Shown here in pieces: positions 35,201-47,722 of a stretch of 64,000 nucleotides of DNA. Made by a program: the position numbers and the translations under genes. Positions within the stretch are counted from its first letter, which is position 1; each line of letters starts with the position of its first letter. Below the pieces are notes generated by a model. It was not told the origin of the DNA. It saw only the letters and a list, made by a program, of their open reading frames with translations, and searched no databases. Source of the DNA: Phoronis australis (taxonomy: Eukaryota; Phoronida; Phoronidae); NCBI GenBank assembly GCA_002633005.1, contig NMRA01000064.1, positions 248,001-312,000 on the forward strand. Direction: 5' to 3'.

Positions 35201-38200
35201 TGACAAGCGTGGTGAAGTTTAAGGAAAAGCGCCTTTTGGCCAAATGTATATTGTCCTGATAATATGGCAAATGGACTCAGAATGCAGTCTTGAAATAAAA
35301 ATGAAACTGGAAATCAGACAATTCAGTTTTCCAGCTTACCTTTAGTTTCCATGAAGAGAATGCACCTCTCAGGTTGATGCTCATGAATCAATCCTTTGAT
35401 TACTTGTGTGTATGTTGCTGGGTTACATTTGATAGCCTACAAAAGGTAACAAATAATGTTAACACCTGTAATCAGCAGAGATCAACAAACTTGGACTTTT
35501 TTCAAACAAACAAAATTTTGCTCACATACATTTACTATTTTAATGCAATTATCTTTAGCAAAGCACCATTATCACTAAATTTACCAATAGTTGAAATATT
35601 CTTTGTAATAATGTAATAATCACACTATTACCATATGCTTGACTGAGTCTGGAGCTACCAACTTCTGACTGCCAGCTATGTCAACATACACTGGATCATT
35701 CATGTATCTACAAACCAATGGAAAATGACATCACCAAAAATCCTTTGCGACTTGCTCCAATCAGTAAATAAATAAGTTAATCATTTTTTAACATTTTTTT
35801 TATTTGAGGAGTAAACATATTTTAGTAGTCTAAAATCCTTCAAGCTTTGACAGTGAGAAATAGCACATCTTACAATTCTGTGACTGTTGATCACAAGTAA
35901 CATGTAAACACTTAAAGTATTGTTCCAATAATTCACACAAAACTGCAGGAACACACCATGCCAAGATTTTACAGCACTATGAGATGTCAAAATACTGATC
36001 GAGGTATATAAATTACGAGAAAAATAAAAACTGCATGGTAAAAGTTTAGAAATGGGAATCATTAGAGAGTATGACTAAAGTTAATAGCAGATGTAGTGAT
36101 AATTTTGTTAAAAGTCAAGCTCACCTTTTGGTCAAATGTACAATATCGGGAGGCATCGTAGCACTAAACAACATGACCTGTCTGCCCTCTGGTGACGAGT
36201 CTAACACATCTTGGATCTGCATCTACAAGAAACAAAACCATCCTTTTGGGCATTACAATCGACAGGTAAACTCAACGGTGATGTTTCAAACACTTGACAT
36301 AGCATTTGGCGAGGCAAATTCTGGAAACAATTGGCTTTGCTATCAACCAAATGAAACATGTCCATGGAAGCTAATGCAAAATTGTGCGGTCGTGTTTTAC
36401 ATTAACCCAAGAGCACAAGTGACCTAAGAAGTCAGTCTGTCCATTCATTAAAAGCAGACATCTTTTAGAATTTAACTTCAAACTGTAAGTCCAACTGATA
36501 GTACCGACAAACACACAGGTCACATCCACCATAGTTACAGTTGACTCACAAGGCCAAGGCCAATATGGCAGAAGTCCTTTGCAAGCGTACTACAGCAACG
36601 CATTCTCTTTGATGCGTTTTTGATCACATTTCACTGAAACTGTCACCATATAGAGCCACATTATCAAAATGGAAGCAAACAAACTGTTGTACCCAGTAAA
36701 TATCTATGATACAAAGCATCTGAGCCCAACACTGGAGAACTACTGACTGAACGTATTTACGTCTTCCACCAAACACGTTCTGCAAACCAATGAAATTTTG
36801 ATAACAAATACGAACATGATATGTTGCGATGCGATTTTATCAGAGATGTTACCAGAGAGAAACATTACAAATGATGTTGACTTGATAATGTTTCATACCT
36901 AGACTTCATGACCATGTGCCAAGTTACTGAACTGTGTGCAAACTAAAAACCGGAGTCACAACCGTTTTAGGCAAAACCTGAAAAAATCAGTAGAGTCCTA
37001 AAATCTTATAGTATTTGTTGAACCTTAACAAATTTTAGACTGAGTGTCTACGCTGAGAAAGGCATAATTCTGCATGAACAAATTCTAGCAGCAATGCAAC
37101 TGGTGGTTTGAAATATCCGTCACAGTCAATCTCAACTTCAATCTTACCTTAAAGTTTGGTGTCAACAATTCATCAGCTTCATCCAGACACAGAAATGTTA
37201 ACTCCTTCAGGTCCTGAAAACATAATACTTTTTCGGATGTTTCTTAACGATTTAATATAAACACCCAATCATCATATTTCAGTACGGAACCCCCAAAATA
37301 TTTTCAGAGCAGCCCAACATCAAAGCCACTTGCTAAGCAAAGCTAAACTAACAGAAACTATAACAAGATCACACTCTAAAAGCATGACGCTACATTGCAA
37401 GTACCATAAGAGACTTAAATGTTGGACAAAATCATTTTGTATTTCTTAAACGGCTGGGTAATCTCTAGAAACCACTGGAATGTGTTTCAAGATTGAACAG
37501 CATCTCACTTATTGTTCTCATATTAAGATGAACTCTGACTTTTAAGAAAGTAATTTATTTGTCATAGTAGGAAAGTTAGTGTTGCTGCATACTCACTAAA
37601 TTTCCTCTCTGTAAGTGATCATTCAACCTTCCTGGTGTGGCACACACCACGTCAATACCTCGCCTCATAGCAGACTCCTGCAATCAGTGCAAAACATCCT
37701 TAACAAAAATATTACCTGGGATGCCATTTGCAGTAAATTTCTTGCAAGAAAAGTGAGATAACACAAGAGTTCGCAATATAAGTCTTGCTTAAAAACATGA
37801 TTCCTTCAAATAGTCTTTAAAGATGTATATGCATTTTCCTATCAATGATAATGTATAGCAGGAACTAAACCACAATGATATTTGTTTCTTGCTAATTTGA
37901 CCAAGCTATCACAGAGATAAGGAATTAGCGTGCAAGTTCCACTTAAAGTCTTGGTTTTTGACAGCGCAGTGCTCAACTAAAATTAGTACCAATTCTGAGA
38001 AAAGGCATGATTTAAACACTTCCATGTAATTTTTTGCACAAAATAAGTTTCTGAGATTATCAAAGAGCTTACAATTAACATTTCAGAAGATATTTAAGAA
38101 TTTTATCCCTGGTTCTAAAAGTTGTCAGTTATTTAACTTAAACCACAATTAATCTAACCAATATCTTATAGGAACATGAAATCAAAGCGTACTCCAAATT

Positions 38201-41200
38201 TCATATAACTTGTTTTGAGAATTCACAAAAATGCCATTTTTAATTACATGAAACATCTAATCTAATTCAGAAACGGGCACTAAGTCCAAAACAAAGTTTC
38301 TAGAAACTAATAACTCGTTTTTGATTCGAACATTACCAACCTGTCTCAGGTAGGAATCTCCACCATATAAAGCCACACAGCGAATGCGGGGATGGAGTTC
38401 TTGTATACTTCTGTAGATTTGTTGGCACAACTCTCTAGTTGGTGAAATAACTATGGCCTTTGGACTTCTTGAATGTTTCCGTATTTCACTTCAAATACAA
38501 GATTGAAGATACACGATTTTTTACTATCTCTAAAGCAGTCCAATATTAAAAGCATCATTATATAGCACACCAAAACACATCCAAGCCGTTCTGACAATAA
38601 TCAATAGGAAAATTCAGCCGGAAACAATAATAGCCAACAGAGGGTGCCACAAGTGTAGCCGCCACATTCCCACAACATACTTCTGCATCGGGTTTCCACA
38701 AAATTTATAAAGTCGTTTCACCAAAACTGAAGGATAAAGAAATTCTAATAGAAAACAAAATTGGTATTCTTATCAGTCCGAAAATTACGGACAAGGAAAG
38801 GTGACAAATGGACAGACAGGATGTTGACTGTAAGCAGTCCTATATTTTGTGTAGGCGCATAATGCTAACATCCTATCAAACCAGCAAATGATTACCTTTC
38901 TGAAATCTTCTGTATGATAGGGATTGAAAATGCTAGTGTCTTCCCACTTCCTGTGACTGCCCGGCCAATCACATCCCTGCAACGAAATTACCTGCAGTCT
39001 GTCACAATAGCTACAGATTGAAGAAAACCAAATCCAACAGCTGAACAATGTTTCACTTAGATGGAAGTGAAAGTACATCTGCTTTACAACAGCCCACTCG
39101 TTTATCTTTTATTCTAATTACACACAATGGAAAAAAGAAGTCAGCAGATGGACCACAACTCAGTGAGCACTATGACTCAAGATCATATCAGGTGGCTGTA
39201 CCGAAACAACAAAGTTGACTGGACAAATAGATCCAATAGCCAGACTCGTCAAATCAAGTAAGAGATCAGATGATGGAATCAGTCTCATAGGGCTGGCTAA
39301 AGTTAACAAGCCTGGCGTCCGTTTCATGAAAACCAACTTGAGATTTAAGTCAGAAGTTTGATCTTATGCTTCACACAATTAAAGAAAAAAACATTGGTAT
39401 GAAAATGTTTGCACACCTTATTATATAAGAATTAAGAAGAGCTAAAAAAGTCTTTGCTTGAACACACAAACAACAATGTTCCAGGTGTATTCTTACCGGC
39501 CTGCCAGGGTGTGTGGCAGAGTCTTGGCTTGTATTTCAAAAGGTTCGTCATAACCCAGTCTGGTCAGTTGCAAGGCTAGTTGAGGATCTATCGCAAAATC
39601 ACTGAACTGGACTCTGGAAAATTAAGTTGGATATCAGCTCAGGGAAATTTACTCAAAATAAAAAGAAATGTTGTTGCAAATTTTATGCTTAGAGAGGCAT
39701 CTCCATTTATAACTACTTCCACACCAAAAGCATCAAATTCGTCTAATCCCAAAGTGCTTACATGCATGTAGCATTTAACAGCTTTTATCAAAAATTTTAT
39801 CAAGAATTACCCAAGGAAGAATGCAAACACAACAAAAGCAAAACATGAACCAACGTGAATATTACGTTGCTATTATTAACTAGACTTACCCATCCTTAAC
39901 ACTGTGCTGGTGACCTGCAGACTGCCTGTGTTTGTGACGAAGGTTAGACAGTAACTCATGGCTGTGGTCATCATCTGATTCACTGTATGACTCATCAGAA
40001 TATCTGGCCGTACTGTGAGGATGGCTAGAACTGGCAAGTAGTCTGTGGTGGACAACTGCACTAGTACGCAGTGTCTGGCCTGAAATAAAAGAAAAACTCA
40101 CTCAGTATCTTCATGAATATTCACCACGGAACTTGATAGATATCAAAGCAAACGCAAAGAAAAACAACGTCAGGTACCAACATAAAATTTGAATGTTAAC
40201 AATTAACGAAGAACATCTTACATGGCATAATAATGAATAAAAACGTCCAGAACTTTGAAACGGTATCATGAACCTTTGATTCACTCGGCAGTGTTTGGGT
40301 TCAGCGCAGGAGTGCAGGCTTTCAATGCTTTGGGACTGAGTTTGACTTTGGCTGGAGCAAAGAAGGGAGTTTTGAATGCTGCCACCTTACAAGTGAGATT
40401 GCATTTTGAAACTAATTTTCCTTCACAATGCAACTTTTACGTGGCTCCGAAACAATCACCCACATATAGTCGATAAACACAGCGGAGTGTGTGGGTTGAT
40501 AAACAATGCAATAGGGCCCTGCCAAGCGGGAAAATCGTGGTGCGAGATTTGATTTGACAGGTTAAATAAACAGCAGCATTTTTCGATAGAAAACAACAAA
40601 TATTTACACGTAGTATGAAATTAAATTGATGCGAAATCTTCACATAATTTTTGCAAGTACATGTCATGTGCCAGGTCACACGCGTTGCTCAGTCTCGCGC
40701 TTGTCATTGCCTAACTGGCATGACGTCAACTGAAATACTTTGCGGTAATTGCGAGCAATAAAAAATTGAGGGGCCGGAACTCTTCACCAAAGTCATCTTA
40801 ACTCCCATAGCCATGCTTCATTGAAGATATGTTTAGAACAAGAAAGGGTCACTGAAGTACATGCAATTTTAAATGACAGTTTTAAATGTAAAATGTATTT
40901 TTGACTAGAAGAAAACCTCTTATGCGCTTTTCAGTGACCAAATTTAAAATACAATGATGGGGAGTTACAGCCCAGGTTCAGCCACCTGAGGGATAGATGC
41001 TGTCTAACCATTGTCTGGCTTAGTACGCCTGCAGCGTTCATCCCAGTCCCCACAGCAGAGGCCAAATATAATCAGCCCAGGTCAGGTAATTGCCTCTATA
41101 TGTCACCCTGATCCAGTGGTAAGTGCCTGGCAGTGACTCTGACTGGCAGTTACTCTTATTCAGTGAAACAGGGCCCTGCATTGCCTAACAAATACTAGTT

Positions 41201-44200
41201 ATTGCTTCTGTTGTAGCTGTGGGCCCAGGCCGGTCCAAACCATTTCTAGAGGGTACTCACACTACGTCCTAACTGGATGAGGCCACACTCCACAAGAGCC
41301 CAAACAATGTCGTCATGTGGTTTAGTCATATGACCAGTCACGTGGGAGTCATATGACAATTCATCAGTACTTCCTTCATTAGGGGTGCTGGACACACCAT
41401 GCCACCACCAACGTTAACAAAAGGATATCATAACAGAGAGAGGTCACAGCCGAGACAGACACAGGCAAGCCCCAATGGCAAGGTGCGGGAATCAGACTCA
41501 AGTAACAGTCCATTCGCTGCCATCTCCATAAGCCCCTTGCTCTGGAATTTCAAGAACCGTTTCACATGGCCTACCAAGCCAAAGTAACCGTTCTTGAAAA
41601 AAACAGCCCACCACAACACGTCCTCGGTCACACCTTCAAAGCAATGGAGATGCACACCCAAGTCCGGGCCACAGTGACGCTTCAGGAGGTCAAAGACGAA
41701 GTCATGGCCCCCCAGAAAGCGGGGATTGTCTGGGGATCTATATAGGTGAATCACGACTTTATTTTTGAGGCTGGGTCATTGGAGTGAACCTCCACGAAGA
41801 GACACACTACCACCTCCAGAACCTCCTTTTGGGTGGGCAAGTCATACCTAACCCAGCTACAAAGGGCTCTTTAAGTAGCTGGGTCAATCGGTTCCGAAGA
41901 CAAGAATTGATTGTTCCTACCCTTTTGGGATAGACACCCACCACAGCCTTCCACCCATGTGAAAAATGGGAAGCTTCAACATACTACCAGTTTTCCAAAT
42001 TGCAGAAAACTGCAACCCCACCAACCAACTGCAGAGGCCTCATAGAAGCCCATGGCAGTTGGACAGCGAGCATTTGGTTGATCGTAAACATTCTCGACTC
42101 AGTGAATTGGCACTGAGCTCAGGATGCAAACGACCCAAATGAAAGTGGGTGTCAATAGCCAGATCAGGAACAGGCCCTGGTCGAGCTTTGGCAGCGGTCG
42201 ATGGAGCCTCTGATGAAGGTCAACCCACTAGTGGCCGGCCAGGTGGCTTGCGAGCTTTTGCCGAGTACGTCATCAGTCTGCTGCTTCTAAGCTGCAAGCG
42301 AAGATTCAGCAGAGCCAGCTCCACCAGAAGAACTACTGCCAGCAATAGCCACATGGGTGTGGAGGAGCCGGCAAGTCCTCCTTGTCCTGTAACACCATCC
42401 AACTGAGTAGATAGGGTAATGAAACTGGATTGCACCGGACTTGGAAGTCCTGTGCCACCCGTCATATTTCTCTGGGGCAGCACTAGACACGTAACCTGTC
42501 TGTAAACAGGACCTGGATGGCACTGGACTCGGAAGTACTGCGCCAACTTACCACATTTCTCTTGGGTTGCATTAGACACGTAACCCGCCTGTAAATAAGT
42601 ATTTACAGGCACGCTCCACAAGGTTGTTAACCCTTGGAACACAATTTTGCCCAAATATTACAAATTAAAAACGTACCTGTGGCAAATACAAGGCCTGAAT
42701 GAAGCAAAATACAGTACCAGTTCCTAACCAAAACAGAAAAGGTCGCCAATATATTTTAAAATGTTAGCACCTTCCACACACATGCTTTGATGTCCACATC
42801 ATCTTGTCGCTGAGTCTTTACAGCCATAAAGTAATGTCATGACTTGTGAAAAAATGTCAACAGGTAACCTAATGACCTAGTTTGTACTTGAATGCCATTG
42901 GTTAGTGGTTGATTTAACATTAACACCAGGACCACATACCAGTGTGTAGTGAGATGGTACTGATGGTATGCGACCTGTCTTGATGGTCATTCATTCTTCT
43001 GACCAACGAACCCAACTGATGTATCACTGTAGTGTTGCAAGGTAAGATGGATTTCTTACCACAAGTGGATGCAAGACGCTGGGTTGTTGATCCTAGGATC
43101 AATCTCAAAGGCTGACGGGTTAGACCATCGTACTACACATGAACCCCATGCCTGGGCCAGGCCTAGCCTTGGTACAAAGCTGTATACTAAATATACAGCT
43201 TTGTGCCGAAGTGGGTAAAAAAGTGGTAAGGTAAAATCTGACACAAAATTAGTGTCATTAAAAACTAGTCTTTCTTGAGTAAACTAAATTATTTAACGGT
43301 GTTGAAAAAAATGGTGTTCTACCGTTATTCTGCTGCTAAAGTTGTGGAGCGATCTTCTGCGCCATGAAATATTGCATCACCTATTGGCCAGTTTATTTTC
43401 TCGCCAATTCTTCAATGAACTGTTGTTCTTTCACGAGGTTGCATACACTTCACAACAATTATTGGAACTCCTTTCACTTCATTACAAGTTTTTAGAATTT
43501 CGATACCGAAAAACCAAATTTCAGAACAAATTTTGCTGCTGCAAAGTTGTCGCATAAATTTAAATGAAATGGCGCGTGCCCGTGACGCGAGCGTAGCTGT
43601 TTTTAAAACGACAACATACTTTTCATTATTACAAAAGGTCGAGAGTGACACAAGAAAATGACGTTTGTTGCATTGTTGTTCACTTATACCGATGTAACGG
43701 GCAAGGTGAGTGTCGGTCGACTCCCAGATTTTGCAAGCAACCCCTCCGCGGTCTTTTTAGCCTTTTAATGGCTTTAAATGTTGAAACAAGTTTCACGGCG
43801 AGGTGACGAGCAGAGCTACCCCTGGCTGAGTGAAATTTCGGGGCCTATGGAAGAAAAACACACAGTGGTACCTAACTGTATTTTGACGATAGTCTTCATA
43901 CAGCTCTGGCCGGTCTAAGCCTACATCGGAGTATATAGTCCGATTACCTCTCGTCGTCAGTCTCCAAAGGTCGTCCGCCATCTTGTTTCGCGTGCAGCGC
44001 TGCCACGCGGGACTTAGCGTTCCAATTTGGAACGCTCGTCTGCACGTTAGGTACTTACCTCTCGGGAGAAACACGCGTGGAAGAACTGAGACTAAAATTA
44101 ATGCATTTACCGACTGTTTTTTGAGACCACTTAAAAACTTGTTGATTTTACTAATGCACTTTTTTGTTCATTTTCAGAAGATATTTTCGAAATTAAATTT

Positions 44201-45584
44201 TCTTCAGACGGAACAAAAAGCAACCCAGGGATTGTTTATGCAATGTATCTATTTGTCCCAGGCACTAACCGACATCTGTTAGGCCAAAGGAAAAACGCAG
44301 CAGACAAATGGAACACGCTGGGTGCTTAACAGTTTCGGCCCACGCCTTGGTCATCAAAATATTGTTCACTTGTTTTTTTATTGCAAAACACAGTACTGAA
44401 CTCAACATTTATGTTGAAAATTTTGGTTAAAGCATTTTGAATTTATTTGAAGAAAATTAAAATACTTGAATTGATAGAGAATGGCCACCAATAAAGTAAA
44501 ACATTGACTTTATTTCACTATATTGCATTTGTTACATACAACACAGCATGACATAATCAAAAATAAAAGAAGAGATTGAGCAATAAAATTCAAATGCAAC
44601 TTGGGTATTTATTTATTTATTTATGAATGCAGAAGCCTGTTAAAGATGAGAAAAAATCAAACAATACAATTATGGGTAATTTATTAGAACAATTGTATCG
44701 AGGTTCAATGATCAACTTCCGCCTACCAAGTCTCAAAGGCTTACAGTTCTGTTTTGGCTGACAAGGTGTTAACAGAGAATGAAGAGAAACTGAAAAGAAA
44801 AAGAAGGACAGCAGAGATAAGTGATGTTAAGAACAACAAGAGCAAAAAGTCAAATAAAGAGGTCACAAATACAAAATAAGTAAGGTCTGCCTGGAATAAA
44901 ACAATTGTGATTTATTTTCCAGAACTGAAATTCTAAATCAATTTTAATCGATTTAAAAATCGATATCATACCAGTAAAACAGTTTGTGGTTGAAGTAGAG
45001 TTGCTGTAAACCACTTTCCACTATTTTCTTGGCCTTTTTCTGTGTGGTTTTCTGTCCTTTCAAAAGGCGGCAGCACATGACGACCATAGGTGTCATTATA
45101 AAATGGCTGCCGAAAACCAATGCACAGTTGAACAACTCGGCTTAAGTAAAAGAAAACGTTTGAATCAACGAATACTATATATTTGTGAGAGTTAAATCAA
45201 GTCCTATTCAGATCATAACTTTGAAGTGGAATAATTGGGTGAGTAAGACAACAAGCCGGTTTTATGCTTAGGCGGACGACTATAGGGTTTCGGAGTGTAC
45301 ATCGCATCGGCCAGCCCATGCCTGGCCACCCATGACGGCAACACGGTTCAGGATTCATTTAAAGGCACTGGTCGGATATAGCCGGTAGTCCTACAGCGAC
45401 GTTTATTATACTACTTACGGTTAAAGTGTTGAAACAACGGGACGTTGCAGCTATAACAGAAGTGGGGTTGCAAAATTTTTATAATCTGTCGTAATGATGA
45501 AAACGTGCTTCCATAACAAGCAGCCATTTTTGTCGTTAGCAGCGATCCTGGTGCCGTATTTAACAACTTCGCCCTGAGAGCCAT
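32209..45584 (-). CDS. DEAD-box RNA helicase, DDX21/DDX50 (Gu)-like, with presequence-like N terminus
   Basis: ATP-dependent RNA helicase in 14 coding exons that join in phase to 618 residues. Exons: 45584-45419, 40079-39890, 39613-39497, 38976-38896, 38488-38341, 37677-37597, 37213-37148, 36222-36125, 35707-35632, 35436-35340, 34475-34284, 33844-33717, 33076-32796, 32344-32209. Motifs in order: Q motif GYDEPFEIQ (Gln147), Walker A AVTGSGKT (164-171), PTREL, ATPGRL, DEAD (272-275), SAT (303-305), [30 protein letters not shown] (450-459). IQAKT and the motif V-VI region point to the Gu group (DDX21/DDX50 and plant PMH-type helicases). The C-terminal tail has a Gly/Arg/His/Ser-rich stretch, and no clear GUCT domain was recognised. 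The first 55 residues are basic and hydroxylated with almost no acid ([16 protein letters not shown]), as in mitochondrial presequences. Subfamily and location are inferences. Exon 1 is the least certain. Confidence 0.85.
37845..37955. repeat. Interspersed repeat fragment in helicase intron
   Basis: Two phrases, ATGTATAGCAGGAACTAAAC and CTAATTTGACCAAGC, with the downstream AGGAATTAGCGTGCAAGTTC, recur near 1885-1915 and 3480-3538. This is a small, diverged non-coding repeat family. Confidence 0.45.
41420..42160 (-). pseudogene. Decayed TatD-like metal-dependent nuclease gene
   Basis: Minus-strand reading gives TatD-family blocks in the right order but in different frames. First, [15 protein letters not shown] (metal-binding HxH, about 42155). 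Then [16 protein letters not shown] followed by an in-frame TAG. Then [16 protein letters not shown] and KEPFVAGLG (VGVHPK and VGLGE blocks). Then [28 protein letters not shown] (HCF block) and LLLESDS (LETD block, about 41510). At least two frame changes and one stop interrupt it, and a stop closes the frame soon after. The product would be a TIM-barrel phosphodiesterase/deoxyribonuclease, but this copy is dead. It lies in the first intron of the helicase, on the same strand. Confidence 0.7.
42421..42598. repeat. Tandem duplication, about 88 bp
   Basis: Two adjacent copies share CTGGAT(T/G)GCAC(C/T)GGAC, then TAGACACGTAACC and CTGTAAA in the same order. They lie upstream of the TatD-like relic and account for the repeated phrases in the 144-residue minus-strand frame at 42220-42654. 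Confidence 0.7.
43171..43207. other. Near-perfect hairpin, 16-bp stem
   Basis: Arms ACAAAGCTGTATA and TATACAGCTTTGT pair perfectly around a 5-nt loop (CTAAA) and extend outward by GGT/GCC with one G-T pair. It lies just left of the R1 repeat copy, so it may be a mobile-element end or a cruciform; no function can be assigned. Confidence 0.6.
43243..43910 (+). repeat. Interspersed repeat R1, partial copy
   Basis: Aligns along its length with 2360-2960: CTTGAGTAAACTAAATT, CATTACAAGTTTTTA, AACCAAATTTCAGAACAAA, GTGACGAGC and TTGACGATAGTCTTCATACA in order. It lies in the first intron of the helicase, in the same orientation in the window as the 2360 copy. Confidence 0.6.
44605..44625. repeat. (TATT)n microsatellite
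   Basis: A short run of five tetranucleotide copies. Confidence 0.8.
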
Positions 45585-47470
45585 TCCGTAGATGTAAGAC
45601 ACACGATATGATAGTGTAAATCACATGACTTAGTAGAAATTCAAGGCGATACCTCGCGAAGAGTTGCGTGATATTTTATTTTTGCCAGAAACCTGCTTCT
45701 CTGAACGCAGCCTGGGTTGCAAAGTTCACAGGTATGGTTCAGTTCAGTGCAAATGTAAATCTGTAACAAGTTGAAAGACTTAAAAGTCTTTCAAAAGAGG
45801 CTTTAGTTTAGGTGTCTATAACAGGCCGGTTAGATATCTGATTAAACTACAGGCGTTGACGGCAGAAGTACAATATTCATCAAAAGTGCTCAAACACGAT
45901 ATTAGTTGGCAACGGGGGAGGAGCCTAGGCCTAGGGCAAAATAATAATGGCTACTGGGTCGTGGTAGCCATGCGGGATCCCCCACACTGAAACAAAGAAT
46001 GAACTCGCCAGGATCTGATTCACTAGCACCGCTAAACACAGTCTGAGAACATGCCAGAACACTCACCCCTCAAAAAAGTGAACTTGTCACTGGAACCCCC
46101 CCCCCCCGTGAAGTGTGATATCCTTTTGCCAGTTTTGGCTACTTTTGTAGCAACAATATCGACCCTTTTGTTGAGTTCCATAAAGGGAAAAGTCATCCAT
46201 CGTTAAAGTACAGCGTATAGCCGTTCCAGGCTTGGCTGTTCAGAATCCATACGGGGTAATAAAAATTATCTTGTCAACCAAGACCAACCCTTTGCTAAAC
46301 TGTGGAGGGGCTCGCAAAGAACTGCATTCACTGGCCTTGTATGTCATTTTCAAAAGGTATATTGTACGGTGCGCAAAATTCTAAGCTACCATGTGGACTA
46401 CTTTTTTACCCCCTCCAAGCCCAAAATGGTGGTTGCACCGCTGAGTGCACAACCTATTTACTTTTTACAGAAACCAAAATGGTTTAAATAGAATAAACTG
46501 TTCTCTCAAGCCAAATGATCACATTCATTTTGACATTTCATAATAGAAAGTGGTTTAAATCAAAATCTGTTTTTTTCTTGTCAAGGCAGGTTTATAGTTT
46601 CATACACTTTCGAATATTTCACCTAATGAGTAAGAACCTTATAGTCATTAAGATAGAGATTCAGACTCGAAAGTTTGACATTGTAATCCAAAGGCCAATG
46701 TCACTTAAAATTCCAGGTTTTAAAAGTGCATAGAATGCATGTTTTTTTAAATTTTCTCTTTGTCAAGTTTTACAGGGAGCCTTCTTTGTAATAAACCTTT
46801 ATTTACGCTTAGTGCAATAATTAAATTTGTGTCATGTCGTCCAGCAACTAGATTGTTTTTTCTGAGACCTCAGTTGACTTAAGGTACAGTGACCACGTAT
46901 CAATTTCATAAATATTTTTAAATAAAAGGTAATATGTAGGAACCTATAAATATGCCCAAATTTGACTGATTTTGGAACATCATGTCTCCTAAATGGCTGA
47001 TCATATTCATATTAAACTTTCAGATATTATGTTTTATGCATCCTTCTCAAAAACACTTCTAGGAATTGTTGCACTTTTGCATGAGGGGCTATCGCAAAAT
47101 AGGACTTTATGATTTCCATGAAAAATCTTTTAAGTTGTATGAAATGAAAATGGCGGAAATTGTATTTTAGAAAACTATAACAACATTTTTGATGTCTCAC
47201 CTATAACATTTATAGCATATAAAATTTGATCATGTTATTGATACTATTAATTAGCTACCAAAGTATCTTTACTTTTTTTCTAAATTTTACTAAGAAGCCA
47301 TGGTCATGTGACCCAGTAGCAGGTTGGTGAAAAGTTAAAAATCTAATTCTACAGGCTTTCTCGGTTAGAAAAGTACTTTTACTGCATTAAAATCTTTGGT
47401 TTTTCTAGGTATTTTGCTAAATGAACACTTCAATGTTTGTAACTGAGGTGCTACAGCAACTTAATGTTTT
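45585..47470. promoter_or_regulatory. Head-to-head region between helicase (-) and LDAH (+)
   Basis: The helicase start codon faces left at 45584. The first coding exon of LDAH begins with a splice acceptor (47695-47696), so LDAH must have an upstream non-coding exon. A donor-like CACAG|GTATGG near 45731 would suit such an exon, which would place both transcription starts close together. No TATA box was identified, and the region also holds a run of C at about 46097-46107 and a small repeat fragment at 46371-46430. Confidence 0.35.
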
Positions 47471-47690
47471 GCATGTGCAGTACTACAGGGCCCTAAGCTC
47501 CTGGTGTCTGCTTTGCATGTGCAGTACTACGGGGCCCTAAGCTCCTGGTGTCTGCTTTGCATGTGCAGTACTACAGGGCCCTAAGCTCATGGTGTCTACT
47601 TTGCATGCGCAGTACTACAGGGCCCTAAGCTCCTGGTGTCTGCTTTGCATGTGCAGTACTACAGGGCTCTAAGCTCCTGGTGTCTGCTTT
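47471..47690. repeat. 44-bp minisatellite abutting the LDAH acceptor
   Basis: Five copies start at 47471, 47515, 47559, 47603 and 47647. Each contains GCATGTGCAGTACTACAGGG and CCCTAAGCTCCTGGTGTCTG. The end of the unit (TGTCTGCTTT) runs straight into TTTTCAG, so the last copy supplies part of the pyrimidine tract of the 3' splice site used by the LDAH exon at 47697. Confidence 0.93.
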
Positions 47691-47722
47691 TTTCAGATAA
47701 TTGAACTTGGAGTGTTTCAAGT

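Noticed and set aside
41263-41329. Alternative first coding exon of the helicase ([20 protein letters not shown]...)
   Set aside because: Its phase also fits exon 2, but only with a GTGTGAG donor in place of the adjacent better GTGAGT. It lies next to the TatD-like relic. The exon at 45419-45584 has a stronger donor and a plausible leader. RNA data could reverse this.
42220-42654. A 144-residue minus-strand frame with a hydrophobic segment
   Set aside because: It covers the 88-bp tandem duplication upstream of the TatD relic and shows no recognisable domain.
43793-44074. Minus-strand frame with a good ATGGCGGACGACC start ([12 protein letters not shown]...)
   Set aside because: Its 3' half lies inside the R1 repeat copy and it has no similarity or splice partner. 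The AAGATGGCGG sequence may instead be a YY1-like site.
44953-45135. A 60-residue minus-strand frame in helicase intron 1, considered as an exon
   Set aside because: No paired splice sites keep the helicase frame and no similarity was recognised.
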